A stretch of DNA of 64,000 bases from Bog-756 sp963738545 (GTDB lineage Bacteria > Actinomycetota > Acidimicrobiia > Acidimicrobiales > RAAP-2): the NCBI GenBank assembly GCA_963738545.1, contig CAVTXA010000007.1, forward strand, positions 620,001 through 684,000, written 5' to 3'. This document shows positions 25,416-33,163 of this stretch, piece after piece. Position numbers and translations under genes: made by a program. The number at the start of each line of letters is the position of its first letter. Positions within the stretch are counted from its first letter, which is position 1. The notes under the pieces were generated by a model. That model was not told the DNA's origin. It did not search any database and was given only the letters and a program-made list of their open reading frames with translations.

Positions 25416-25619
25416 TCAGATCTTGCGGACCTGGCTTGCCTGCAGGCCCTTTTGGCCCTGCTTGGTCTCGAACTCCACACGCTGGCCCTCCGCGAGGTCG
25501 CGGAAGCCCTCCATCTGGATCTCCGACTGGTGAACGAAGAGGTCATCCCCGCCGCCGTCAGGCGTGATAAATCCAAAGCCCTTTTCGGCGTTGAACCACT
25601 TGACTGCACCTACACCCAT
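25416..25619 (-). CDS. cold-shock protein, CspA family
   Basis: A 67-residue single CSD protein, the standard length. RNP1 (KGFGFITP) and RNP2 (DLFVHQSEI) are intact, and it starts MGVGAVKWFNAEKG. It binds single-stranded nucleic acid and acts as an RNA chaperone. ATG 25619 is preceded by AAGGAG at ideal spacing; the upstream extension of the frame lacks similarity. An AT-rich leader precedes it, as in cold-shock genes. The 288 bp beyond its 3' end (25128-25415) hold no recognisable gene. Confidence 0.95.
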   Translation of the reverse strand: MGVGAVKWFNAEKGFGFITPDGGGDDLFVHQSEIQMEGFRDLAEGQRVEFETKQGQKGLQASQVRKI

Positions 25620-25858
25620 AACTGTCACTCCTTGAAAATCACGCACTAAAACGCGGGGATCCATTGTGAAGCCCTACATGTGCCGGCCCGCGTGATTGGG
25701 TCGACGACCCCTTCACACTAGGCGGAATGGCGGCACCAGTGCTCGATCACCCGATTTTCGGCCCCCGGAGGCACCCTGGGCGGGCACCGGCCCGGGGCGG
25801 ACGTCAGGATCGAGCGAGCCGCCGCGGCAACGGTCGGAACGCGTGGCTGGACCGGTGA

Positions 25859-26641
25859 CTAGGCCCGGTCCGCGCCGGCGTCCACGCCGGCATCGAGGGA
25901 CGACGCGCCCTCGTCGGTACCCCGCTCCATCACACGCTGGGGCCACGCCGGGGCCGCATCCCGGCTGATCGGCTCGAACAGCTCGGCCAACACCATGGTG
26001 GAGAAGGCCACGAAGAAGATCGGCTCCACCAGGGTGCCGAGTCGGTCGGTGATGTACACGAGGCCGAGCAGTGGGTAGCCGATCAACAGGACCGTGACCA
26101 CGGCGGCGTAGACCCGGGCCTCGAGCGTTCCCTCGTGCCGGGTGCGTCGCCAAGCGATGACCGCGGCGGTGGTCAGCGTGGCGAACTCGGCGATACCGGA
26201 GACGACATGGACGTAGTGGTGCAGTGGCAACTGAAGATGCCACTCCAGCTGGCGGCAGGCGGCGCTCAGCCCCTCGGCACAGGCGTAGGGGTACCGGCCA
26301 CCGATGGCCCCGGCCAGAGCGAAGGCCACCATCCACTTCCATTCACGCCGCACGCCGTGGCGGGACGTCGAACCCCGGAGCAGGAACGCCGCCAACAGCA
26401 GGAGGCCGGCACAGAGGTCGGCGTCGGACATGAGGGCGGCGTGCGGCCGCCCCGTGGCCTCCAGGTCCGAGAAGAACCCGTTGACCGAGGGCATGAGGCC
26501 CGGGACGAACGGCACCACGACCCACCAGTTGTAGGCCACCACGCCGGCCACGCCCAGGATCTTGGCCGCGCCCACCCTGGCCGTGTCCTCCTCGCCCACC
26601 GACGACGGCCGGAGCCCGGAGGGGAACGTCAACAGCTGCAT
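25859..26641 (-). CDS. DUF998-like membrane protein
   Basis: A 260-residue protein with six to seven hydrophobic segments. The region FFSDLEATGRPHAALMSDAD followed by a leucine-rich helix resembles the first loop and helix of DUF998-type integral membrane proteins, and YVHVVSGIAEFATL lies in the middle. ATG 26641 is used; TTG 26653 is possible. The C-terminus after the last helix is about 35 residues, acidic and Ala/Gly-rich. It lies 87 bp from the MFS gene on the same strand. Role unknown. Confidence 0.65.
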   Translation of the reverse strand: MQLLTFPSGLRPSSVGEEDTARVGAAKILGVAGVVAYNWWVVVPFVPGLMPSVNGFFSDLEATGRPHAALMSDADLCAGLLLLAAFLLRGSTSRHGVRREWKWMVAFALAGAIGGRYPYACAEGLSAACRQLEWHLQLPLHHYVHVVSGIAEFATLTTAAVIAWRRTRHEGTLEARVYAAVVTVLLIGYPLLGLVYITDRLGTLVEPIFFVAFSTMVLAELFEPISRDAAPAWPQRVMERGTDEGASSLDAGVDAGADRA

Positions 26642-26728
26642 GAACCAGTCCAACAGAGGCGGCCCGGCAAAGATTCCCGGGGCGTGAAACCACCCGGATC
26701 CCCGATTCCCACGCCCGGATCGCCGGGT

Positions 26729-28153
26729 TCACGGTGAGCGTGGCGGGGTCGGTACCGTCGCCGCCGCGGGACGCCTCGGGAGTCGTCCGCTGAGGGCCAG
26801 GCCGACGACGGCGACGGCGGCGGGGAGGGCGAAGGCCAGGGTCAGGCCCGAGGAGAGCGGCCATCCCCGTCGGATGCCCACGGCCACGGCCGCCCCTCCG
26901 AGACCGGCCCCCAGGGCCGATCCCAGGACGTCGGCCAGGTTCAGCGAAGCCGAGGCCCATCCCTCCCGGCCCCCGGGCGCCTCCCGCAGCATCATCAGGC
27001 TCAAGGGGGCGTAGGACAGCCCCATGCCCAGACCGGCCACGGACCAGGCCACCACGGCCGTGCCCACGGGCACCTCGGGGTGGAGGACGGCGAGCATCAG
27101 GGCCACACCCGCCAGGACCAGCGCCAGGCCGGCCCGCACCATGGTCCGGCCCTCGCTGCGCTGGTTGAGCCGGGCCTGGATCCAACTCCCTGCCGTCCAC
27201 GACAGGGTGGAGCCGGTGACGGCGACGCTGGCCAGAGCCAGGCTGTGGTGGCGCAGCGTGACGATGGAGAGGGTCACGAAGGCGTCGGCACCGAAGTAGG
27301 CGAAGGTCAGCAGTCCTCGGCTGAGGATGGTGGTGGGCAGTCCGGGTCGGGCACGCAGGGTCCCGGCCGGCAGCAGTCGGCGCAAGGCCGGCACGAGCAG
27401 GGCCACGCCCCCCAGGACCAGCGCCACCCCCCATGCCGGTTGACCCGCGGTCAGCCCCCCGATCACCAGGCCCGTGCCCACGGCGGCACCGAGCGCGTCC
27501 ACCAGTCGGTGCTCTCCCTCCGGCGGCCGGTCGGGGCGCCCGAGCCGGGCCAGCCCGGGCAGGGCCAGACCGCCGGTCACCACGACGAGGGGGACCAGCC
27601 CCAAGAACACCCAGCGCCAGCCGAAGACGTGGGCGACCCCGGCACTGAGGATCGGCCCGACGATGCCGGGCACCACCCACGCCGTGGACAGCATCGCCAT
27701 CATCCGGGCCCGCAGGACCTCGGGGAAGCTGCGGCCGATGGTGACGTACGCCACCGCCGGGACGGCACCGGCGCCGAGTCCTTGCAATGTCCGGCCGAGC
27801 ACTAGGACCACCATCGTCGGGGCCAGGCCGGCCACGAGCAGTCCGCCGCTGAACAGCGCCAGGCCGGCCACGTAGGGCCGACCAGGACCGGATCGGTCGG
27901 CCTCCCGGCCGGCGGCAACGATGCCGATCATGCTTCCGAGGAGGAACGAGCTGAACACCCACCCGTAGAGGTGGAGCCCACCGAGGCTCCGTGACACCTG
28001 GGGCATGATGGTCACCACGGCCAAGGCCTCGGCCGCCATGAAGGTGACCGTCAGCACCAGTCCCAGCGTGAGGGCGCGACGTTCGTGATCCCAGAGGCTC
28101 CCCGGGGGACCCTCCTCCCCGGTTTCCCCCGGTCCTGCCGTGCGCCCGCCCAT
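26729..28153 (-). CDS. MFS transporter, multidrug-efflux type
   Basis: A 474-residue protein with 12-14 predicted membrane helices. Helix 1 contains TFMAAEALAVVTIMPQVSRS, the signature of DHA-type exporters; GREADRSGPGRP replaces the usual motif A, and RTLQGLGAGAVPAVAYVTI and MLSTAWVVPGIVGPILSA follow as motifs B and C. This MEV-like branch is common in actinobacteria. ATG 28153. Substrate unknown. The 95-bp gap to the ferredoxin gene on the same strand suggests a separate transcript. Confidence 0.85.
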   Translation of the reverse strand: MGGRTAGPGETGEEGPPGSLWDHERRALTLGLVLTVTFMAAEALAVVTIMPQVSRSLGGLHLYGWVFSSFLLGSMIGIVAAGREADRSGPGRPYVAGLALFSGGLLVAGLAPTMVVLVLGRTLQGLGAGAVPAVAYVTIGRSFPEVLRARMMAMLSTAWVVPGIVGPILSAGVAHVFGWRWVFLGLVPLVVVTGGLALPGLARLGRPDRPPEGEHRLVDALGAAVGTGLVIGGLTAGQPAWGVALVLGGVALLVPALRRLLPAGTLRARPGLPTTILSRGLLTFAYFGADAFVTLSIVTLRHHSLALASVAVTGSTLSWTAGSWIQARLNQRSEGRTMVRAGLALVLAGVALMLAVLHPEVPVGTAVVAWSVAGLGMGLSYAPLSLMMLREAPGGREGWASASLNLADVLGSALGAGLGGAAVAVGIRRGWPLSSGLTLAFALPAAVAVVGLALSGRLPRRPAAATVPTPPRSP

Positions 28154-28248
28154 GGCCCAAGACTAGGGATCGCCCCCGGGCCGTCCACGATGCCGCCATC
28201 GAGGTCGGGAGCGTCGGAACCCTCCGTTCCGGACTCCCCGCCTACGGC

Positions 28249-28509
28249 TCAGCCGGCGGTGCGCACCTGTTCGAGGAGGACGGCCCGACGCGGGCACTCG
28301 GCCGCCGCCCGGGTGGCCAACGCCACCAGCGAGGACTCCACCGGCGTCCCATCGACGATGGGATAGCCCCATTCGTCGAGGGTGATCCGCTCGGGCAGCA
28401 GCTCGGCGCAGAAACCGTAGGCGTCGCAGGCGATCGGGTCGACCCGCAGTCGGAGGGCCACCCGCTGGCCGGTGGCCCCCGGTGCCCTGGTTGCGGTGCG
28501 GACGCTCAT
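28249..28509 (-). CDS. 3-Cys ferredoxin
   Basis: An 86-residue small ferredoxin of the type associated with [3Fe-4S] clusters: CDAYGFC (C28, C34) and a final CP (C72) in AECPRRAVLLE. It starts at ATG 28509, overlapping the NuoF-like stop by 4 nt, and is the last gene of the redox operon. It is the expected soluble electron carrier to or from the NuoF-like flavoprotein. Such ferredoxins also serve cytochromes P450, but no P450 is in the window. Confidence 0.9.
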   Translation of the reverse strand: MSVRTATRAPGATGQRVALRLRVDPIACDAYGFCAELLPERITLDEWGYPIVDGTPVESSLVALATRAAAECPRRAVLLEQVRTAG

Positions 28510-29834
28510 GACGCCCTCCGACGGGCCGCCGTCGCCGTGGCCGTCCGGTCCGGCGTCGGACCCGGGGGCAGGGTGAGCACCGTCGGGGCTCCGTGGCCCG
28601 CACAGGGGCGACCCTCGGCGTGGGCCCGGGCGTCGTCCCCGAACACCGAGAGCGCGCTCCTCACCAACCGGACCACCCCGTCGGGATGGCGGCACGCACC
28701 CCGGCCATCCACCGCAGTCGAGCGGCTCTGGATGCGATCGATGACCGCACGGTCCGCCCGGCCGCTCCACAGCTGCTCGAGGTCGTCGGCGATGGCGGGC
28801 AGGCCGAACACGCACGGTCCGCACTGCCCGGCACTCTGCCCGGCCATGTAGCGGGCGATCCGGGCCGTCTCGGCGATACCACACGAGTCGGCGGACAGGG
28901 CGATCAGGATGCCCACCCCGTGGGTGGAGCCCACCGAGGCCAGGGCCCGGGGGGCGAAGGGGGTGGCCAGGTGGGACGATCCGAGCCAGGATCCCCCGTA
29001 GCCGCCCACCAGCACGGCGGACAGCTCGCTGTCGGCCCCGGACCGCTCGAGGATGTCGATGACCGGCGTGCCGAGCTCGACCTCCAGGACGCCGGGAAAG
29101 CGAACCGCTCCGGTCACGGTGACCAGCGTCGATCCCGGAGCCTCCGTCGTGCCCTGCCGACGGAACCAGGCCGGCCCGTGCCGGGCGATGAGCGCCACCT
29201 GGGCCAGGGTCTCGGCATTGTGGACCATGGCCGGGCGGCGACCCACCCGCAGGGGCACGGACTTGTCGAGGCGCAGGACGGGAAGGGCCGGGCGTTCGTT
29301 GAGCCACGACACCAGAGCCGACTCCTCGCCGGACACGTACCGGTCGGGTGCACGGTGCACGGTGACCGTGAACCGGGACCGTCCGTTCCTGGCCCGCTCG
29401 GCGATGGCGGACTCGATCGAGAAGGCGGTCGCATCCTTGTGGTCCGCCACGCAGATGGCGATCTCGGTGGCCCCCACCACGGTGGCCGCCACTTCGGCGC
29501 CGTCGAGCACCAGGTGCGGCGCGTAGGCGAGCAGCACCCGGTCCTTGGCACTGGCCGGTTCACCCTCCATGGCGTTGACCACCACCATCGGCCGTCGGGC
29601 CGTCCGACCGATGGCGTCCCACTTCGCACCGGCGGGGAAGCCGCCGCCGCCGCGACCGAGCAGTCCCGACTCGGTGACGGCCCGGACCATGCCCGCCCGC
29701 CAGCGGCCGTCGTCGCGTCCCGGAAGGGTCAGTGGACCATGCGTGGCCAGATGGGTGGCGAGGTCCGAGGAGCCCCCGTTCCCGGCCGGGCCGGCCAGCA
29801 ATCGTCCGGGGGCGTCGAGCGTCATGGCGGTCAT
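28506..29834 (-). CDS. NuoF-like NADH-oxidising flavoprotein with SLBB domain
   Basis: A 442-residue protein of the complex I 51-kDa family. GRGGGGFPAGAKW (residues 60-72) forms the FMN/NADH site and NAMEGEPASAKDR (87-99) follows; an SLBB domain spans about residues 235-290. The C-terminal Fe-S region keeps C338, C341 and C381, but the first Cys of the usual CxxCxxC motif is Ala (SAGQCGPC), so the cluster has only three obvious Cys ligands. AAGGA precedes ATG 29834, which overlaps the stop of the heme-protein gene. It probably moves electrons between NAD(P)H, ferredoxin and the membrane partner. Confidence 0.82.
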   Translation of the reverse strand: MTAMTLDAPGRLLAGPAGNGGSSDLATHLATHGPLTLPGRDDGRWRAGMVRAVTESGLLGRGGGGFPAGAKWDAIGRTARRPMVVVNAMEGEPASAKDRVLLAYAPHLVLDGAEVAATVVGATEIAICVADHKDATAFSIESAIAERARNGRSRFTVTVHRAPDRYVSGEESALVSWLNERPALPVLRLDKSVPLRVGRRPAMVHNAETLAQVALIARHGPAWFRRQGTTEAPGSTLVTVTGAVRFPGVLEVELGTPVIDILERSGADSELSAVLVGGYGGSWLGSSHLATPFAPRALASVGSTHGVGILIALSADSCGIAETARIARYMAGQSAGQCGPCVFGLPAIADDLEQLWSGRADRAVIDRIQSRSTAVDGRGACRHPDGVVRLVRSALSVFGDDARAHAEGRPCAGHGAPTVLTLPPGPTPDRTATATAARRRAS

Positions 29835-30544
29835 GGTCGATCCTTTTCGAGTAGTTGGGTGGTGGTCGACGTGCTCCTCGGCACGCTCCCGGCGTTGATC
29901 CGGGAGGTACGAGCTGTACGGGGAACGCCCGGGGCCATCGGCCGGGCGGTGTCCGAGCGAAGGGGCACGGCGCGGGTAGTGGCCCCGACCCGTGCCGCGT
30001 GATCCCGGCTCCGGCGATGGTCGGCGATGCGCCAGACCAGCGCCCCGGCGACGGCGGCCACGCACACGGCGGCCAGTGAGTCCATCCATAGGGTCGAGGC
30101 GTCGGTGCCCATGCCCAGGGAGTGGGCCATGGCCACCGGCCAGCTTCCGTAGGCCAGCCAGTGGATGCCACGCCAGGTACGGGCGCTGATGCGCTGGCGC
30201 AGGGCGCTCGACACGCCCACCGCCACCATGAGGTCGACCCCCATCGTGCCGAGTCCCGTCCACAACGGCCGGTACGGCGAGGCGAAGGGCACGATGATGG
30301 CGGCCCACCCGACGCTGACGTACGTGTCGAGGACGGCCGTCACCACGTGGAGGGCGAGGAACACCATGGCCAGGAGGGAGACCCGCTTGTGGAGATCGGC
30401 ACGGGTGAACGCCGGCCACCGCCTCGATGCACTCCGGCCGGCGGTGAGAATGCCGAGGACCATGGTCCCCGTGAGCAGCACGAGGGCCACGATGCCGGTG
30501 GCCCGCATGGTGTACCAGATGGTGGCCGAGGTGAGGGCGAGCAT
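29831..30544 (-). CDS. ferric-reductase-like transmembrane heme protein
   Basis: A 237-residue membrane protein with about six helices. Two His pairs of heme-b type lie on helices: LHKRVSLLAMVFLALHV (H-x13-H) and IHWLAYGSWPVAMAHS (H-x12-H), as in the ferric-reductase/YedZ-like domain. The Arg/Thr-rich C-terminal 50 residues look cytoplasmic. Start ATG 30544 overlaps the apbE stop (TGATG) and its own stop overlaps the NuoF-like start (ATGA). It is the likely transmembrane electron conduit of this operon. Confidence 0.82.
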   Translation of the reverse strand: MLALTSATIWYTMRATGIVALVLLTGTMVLGILTAGRSASRRWPAFTRADLHKRVSLLAMVFLALHVVTAVLDTYVSVGWAAIIVPFASPYRPLWTGLGTMGVDLMVAVGVSSALRQRISARTWRGIHWLAYGSWPVAMAHSLGMGTDASTLWMDSLAAVCVAAVAGALVWRIADHRRSRDHAARVGATTRAVPLRSDTARPMAPGVPRTARTSRINAGSVPRSTSTTTQLLEKDRP

Positions 30545-31584
30545 CACGACACCAGCCCGAGCTGGTGGACGACGGGGCCCGGCTGGGCATCCACGTCGGC
30601 GTCGGACGGCCAACCACCACACCGCACCACGTCTCCGTTGGCGGCGACGAGTCGGGCGTGCACGCCCCAGGACGAGAGGTTGCCGACCGCGTCGTCACCC
30701 CAGACGACCGAGGCCGTGCTCCAGGCGTTGGCCTGCACGCAGGTGGGTGCCGCCACCGACACCAGCGACCAGACAGGCGGTGGCGCTCGGCCCGTCCACG
30801 GATCCACGATGTGATGGACCCGGCGGCCGTTGCGCAGCCAGCTCCGGGAGGTGGTGCCCGATGTGGCCAGACCGCCCTCGGTGATGGTGACCACGTGGTC
30901 CACGAGCGCGAGCGGCGTGTTCGACTCGGCGGCGATCCCGATGGCCCAGCCACCCTCGGGGCCAGGCCCGGCCACCGCCACGTCTCCCCCGAGGTTGACG
31001 AGCACGCCACAGCCCAGCGCCTGGGCCAGGTGGCCGGCGGCCCGGTCGGCGGCGAACGCCTTGGCCGTGGCCCCGAGGTCGATGTGGACACCGTCGGGGA
31101 TGGCCACGGTCCGGGACCCGGGGTCGAGGACGATGCGCCACCAGCCGGGAGCGGGACGGGGATCGAAGCTTCCCTCCCGGTCCTCGCCGGCCAGGAGATC
31201 GAAGTCCCGGTCGTAGCCCAGCTCGATCAGCGCCGAGCCGATGGTGGGATCGACGATGCCGGCCGTCTCGGCGGCCACCCGGCAGGCCACGTCGAGCGCC
31301 TCGTAGAGGAGCGGGCTCACGGGTGTCGGACGCCCGCCACTGTTCACCTCGATCTGGCGGAGCTCGGAGTCGGCGCGGAACCGGCTGCATGCCAGATCCA
31401 GCGCCCGGAGTTCGTCGGCCAGCATCGCCAGTGCCCGGTCGGCCCGCGTGGCGTCGGTCACCACCACCGAGGCCGTGGTTCCGATGGCCCGCATGGACCG
31501 GACGGCCAGGATGTCCGCGGATCCAGCGTCCTCGGACCGGGCGGTCTCGTCGTCCATCGGCGTGATGGCCAGGTCCGCACTCAT
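30544..31584 (-). CDS. apbE: FAD:protein FMN transferase
   Basis: A 346-residue ApbE-family enzyme that attaches FMN from FAD to Ser/Thr of target proteins, in the periplasm or outer membrane face in known cases. Conserved features are SRFRADSEL, DPTIGSAL, DLGATAKAFAADRA, NLGGD, and TSGTTSRSW with HHIVDPWTGRA (flavin and Mg binding). No lipobox or signal peptide is obvious, so cytoplasmic action is also possible. ATG 31584 overlaps the stop of the Ser/Thr-rich gene. No FMN-binding acceptor domain is recognisable in the window. Confidence 0.9.
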   Translation of the reverse strand: MSADLAITPMDDETARSEDAGSADILAVRSMRAIGTTASVVVTDATRADRALAMLADELRALDLACSRFRADSELRQIEVNSGGRPTPVSPLLYEALDVACRVAAETAGIVDPTIGSALIELGYDRDFDLLAGEDREGSFDPRPAPGWWRIVLDPGSRTVAIPDGVHIDLGATAKAFAADRAAGHLAQALGCGVLVNLGGDVAVAGPGPEGGWAIGIAAESNTPLALVDHVVTITEGGLATSGTTSRSWLRNGRRVHHIVDPWTGRAPPPVWSLVSVAAPTCVQANAWSTASVVWGDDAVGNLSSWGVHARLVAANGDVVRCGGWPSDADVDAQPGPVVHQLGLVS

Positions 31585-31973
31585 GACTGCCCCGACACGG
31601 TGGCGGCCGAGCTGCTTGACGACTTCGGTGCTGTGGTCGTGGTGGTGGTACTCGGCGTCGCGGTGGTGGCCGTCGACGAGCTGGCCGCCGACGAGGCGGC
31701 TGCCGTGGTGGTCGACGACTGCCCGGAGACCGTGGTGGGGGTGGTGGCCGTTGTCGGCGTCGTGCTGGTCGATCCCGACACCGACGTGGTCTGGGTGGTG
31801 GCCGACGAGTGGGCCGTGGTGCTCGTGGCCACCAGGACGCCGAGCCCGACGGCTCCCGCCGTGGCGGCCAGACCGATACCGGCGGTGGCCCGCCGAACCC
31901 GGGTCATGGCCCGGTCCCGGGCATGGGCCGCGGCGTGGGGGGAAGGCTGGTGCGATGGGGACTGTCGTGCCAT
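31581..31973 (-). CDS. Ser/Thr-rich single-pass membrane protein
   Basis: A 130-residue protein. An N-terminal basic stretch is followed by one hydrophobic segment (IGLAATAGAVGLGVLVAT, about residues 33-50) and a tail of about 80 residues made mostly of Ser, Thr and Ala, with the short motif TVSGQS near the middle and again at the very end. AAGG precedes ATG 31973. It is the first gene of the redox operon, overlapping apbE by 4 nt. In comparable operons an FMN-binding protein with a similar Ser/Thr linker occupies this place, but here no FMN-binding domain is visible. Function is unknown. Confidence 0.75.
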   Translation of the reverse strand: MARQSPSHQPSPHAAAHARDRAMTRVRRATAGIGLAATAGAVGLGVLVATSTTAHSSATTQTTSVSGSTSTTPTTATTPTTVSGQSSTTTAAASSAASSSTATTATPSTTTTTTAPKSSSSSAATVSGQS

Positions 31974-32135
31974 GGCTGCCTTTCGGTGGTGGGCCGGCGC
32001 TCCGGTGGAACGATCGGCGGTCCGTATCTCGGTGGGACCATCACACCGGGCCCGGTCAAGAGTCACCTTCCGGCCAGCTGTGAAGGACCTGTGAATCTGG
32101 CCGGCCCTCCCCCTGCCCGTCGAGGGCCGCCTTCC

Positions 32136-32171
32136 CATGGGCATCGTCCCCGCCTTCGGAGGGACGATGCC
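32136..32171. repeat. 13-bp perfect inverted repeat
   Basis: TGGGCATCGTCCC (32136-32148) and its exact complement (32159-32171) with a 10-base loop. There is no T-run on either side, so a standard intrinsic terminator is unlikely. It lies in the 471-bp gap (31974-32444) between the redox operon and the response regulator, in which I see no gene. Confidence 0.8.
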
Positions 32172-32245
32172 CAGGTCGCCTAACGGAGTCGAGCGAGCGA
32201 CGGGCGGCCCATCAGCCCAGCTCACCGAGGTGTGATGGTCAACGG

Positions 32246-32274
32246 GGGCACCCTCCAGCCCCGGGAGGGTGCCC
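32246..32274. repeat. 11-bp perfect inverted repeat
   Basis: GGGCACCCTCC (32246-32256), a 7-base loop, and its exact complement (32264-32274). The direct repeat ATTGCGG follows at 32275 and 32296 (21 bp apart). It could be a terminator/attenuator or a protein-binding site upstream of the response regulator. Confidence 0.75.
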
Positions 32275-32314
32275 ATTGCGGAGCCACTCTGAACAATTGC
32301 GGGGCCGCGCCGGC

Positions 32315-32347
32315 GTTCACAGCGGGCTCACAGCCGACTCACACCGG
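32315..32347 (+). promoter_or_regulatory. three 11-bp direct repeats, PHO-box-like
   Basis: GTTCACAGCGG, GCTCACAGCCG and ACTCACACCGG follow one another with an exact 11-bp period. This is the spacing of OmpR/PhoP-type direct-repeat units, with TCACA in place of the TCACC of the strong box at 39451. It ends about 98 bp before the response-regulator start and may be an autoregulatory site. Confidence 0.5.
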
Positions 32348-32444
32348 TCGCCCAACCGCTGGTGCGATGCTGGAGCCAGCGAACGCCGGAAGGCACGGGT
32401 CTGCCGCCCGGCGACCGAGCCCGATTCCAGGGAAGGACGAACAC

Positions 32445-33146
32445 GTGGAGCCCACCCGCAGTCAACGCATCCTGGTGGTCGACGACGAACCGTCCATCGT
32501 CGATGCCGTGGCCACCTCCCTCCGCTACGAGGGATTCGCCGTCGAGGAAGCGGTCACCGGTCGGCTGGCCCTCACGGCCGCCCAGGACAACCCTCCCGAC
32601 CTCATCGTGTTGGACGTGATGCTGCCCGATCTCGACGGCCTCGAGGTCACCCGTCGCCTCCGAGCCGACGGCGTCCGGATCCCGATCCTCTTCCTCACCG
32701 CCCGGGACGCGGTCGAGGACCGGGTGGCCGGGCTGACGGTGGGCGGTGACGACTACGTGACCAAGCCCTTCGCCCTGGCCGAGATCGTGGCCCGGGTCCA
32801 CGCCATCCTCCGTCGTACCGGCGGCGAGGACGAAGACGAGGGCACCCTCCGCTTCGCCGACATCGAGATGGACGAGAGCGCCCATGAGGTGACGCGGGCC
32901 GGCCAACCCATCGCCTTGACGGCCACCGAGTTCAACCTGCTCCGCTTCTTCCTGCTCAATCCCCGCCACGTGCTGTCCAAGGCCCAGATCCTCGACAATG
33001 TGTGGCACTACGACTTCGGTGGTGATGGCAACGTGGTCGAGACCTACGTGAGCTACCTCCGCAAGAAGCTCGAAGCGGTGGGCCCCCCGGTCATCCACAC
33101 CGTGCGACTGGTGGGCTACGCGTTGCGCGAGCCCACCGCAGACTGA
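32445..33146 (+). CDS. OmpR/PhoP-family response regulator
   Basis: A 233-residue two-domain regulator. The receiver has the acidic pair in LVVDDEPS, the phospho-acceptor Asp in IVLDVMLPDLDG and the Lys in YVTKPF. The C-terminal winged helix includes LTATEFNLLRFFLLNP and VETYVSYLRKKLE. GTG 32445 is chosen, 5 nt after GGAAGGACGA; the upstream open frame is not conserved. The histidine kinase begins 18 bp downstream. PHO-box-like repeats upstream and the phoU/phosphate-symporter locus 6 kb away make a PhoP role plausible; a TcrX- or PrrA-like role remains possible. Confidence 0.9.
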   Translation: MEPTRSQRILVVDDEPSIVDAVATSLRYEGFAVEEAVTGRLALTAAQDNPPDLIVLDVMLPDLDGLEVTRRLRADGVRIPILFLTARDAVEDRVAGLTVGGDDYVTKPFALAEIVARVHAILRRTGGEDEDEGTLRFADIEMDESAHEVTRAGQPIALTATEFNLLRFFLLNPRHVLSKAQILDNVWHYDFGGDGNVVETYVSYLRKKLEAVGPPVIHTVRLVGYALREPTAD

Positions 33147-33163
33147 ACCGGTCGACCCGATCC

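Noticed and set aside
32136..32171. Rho-independent terminator
   Set aside because: The 13-bp stem lacks a T-run on either side and lies upstream of both divergent genes, so it was listed only as an inverted repeat.
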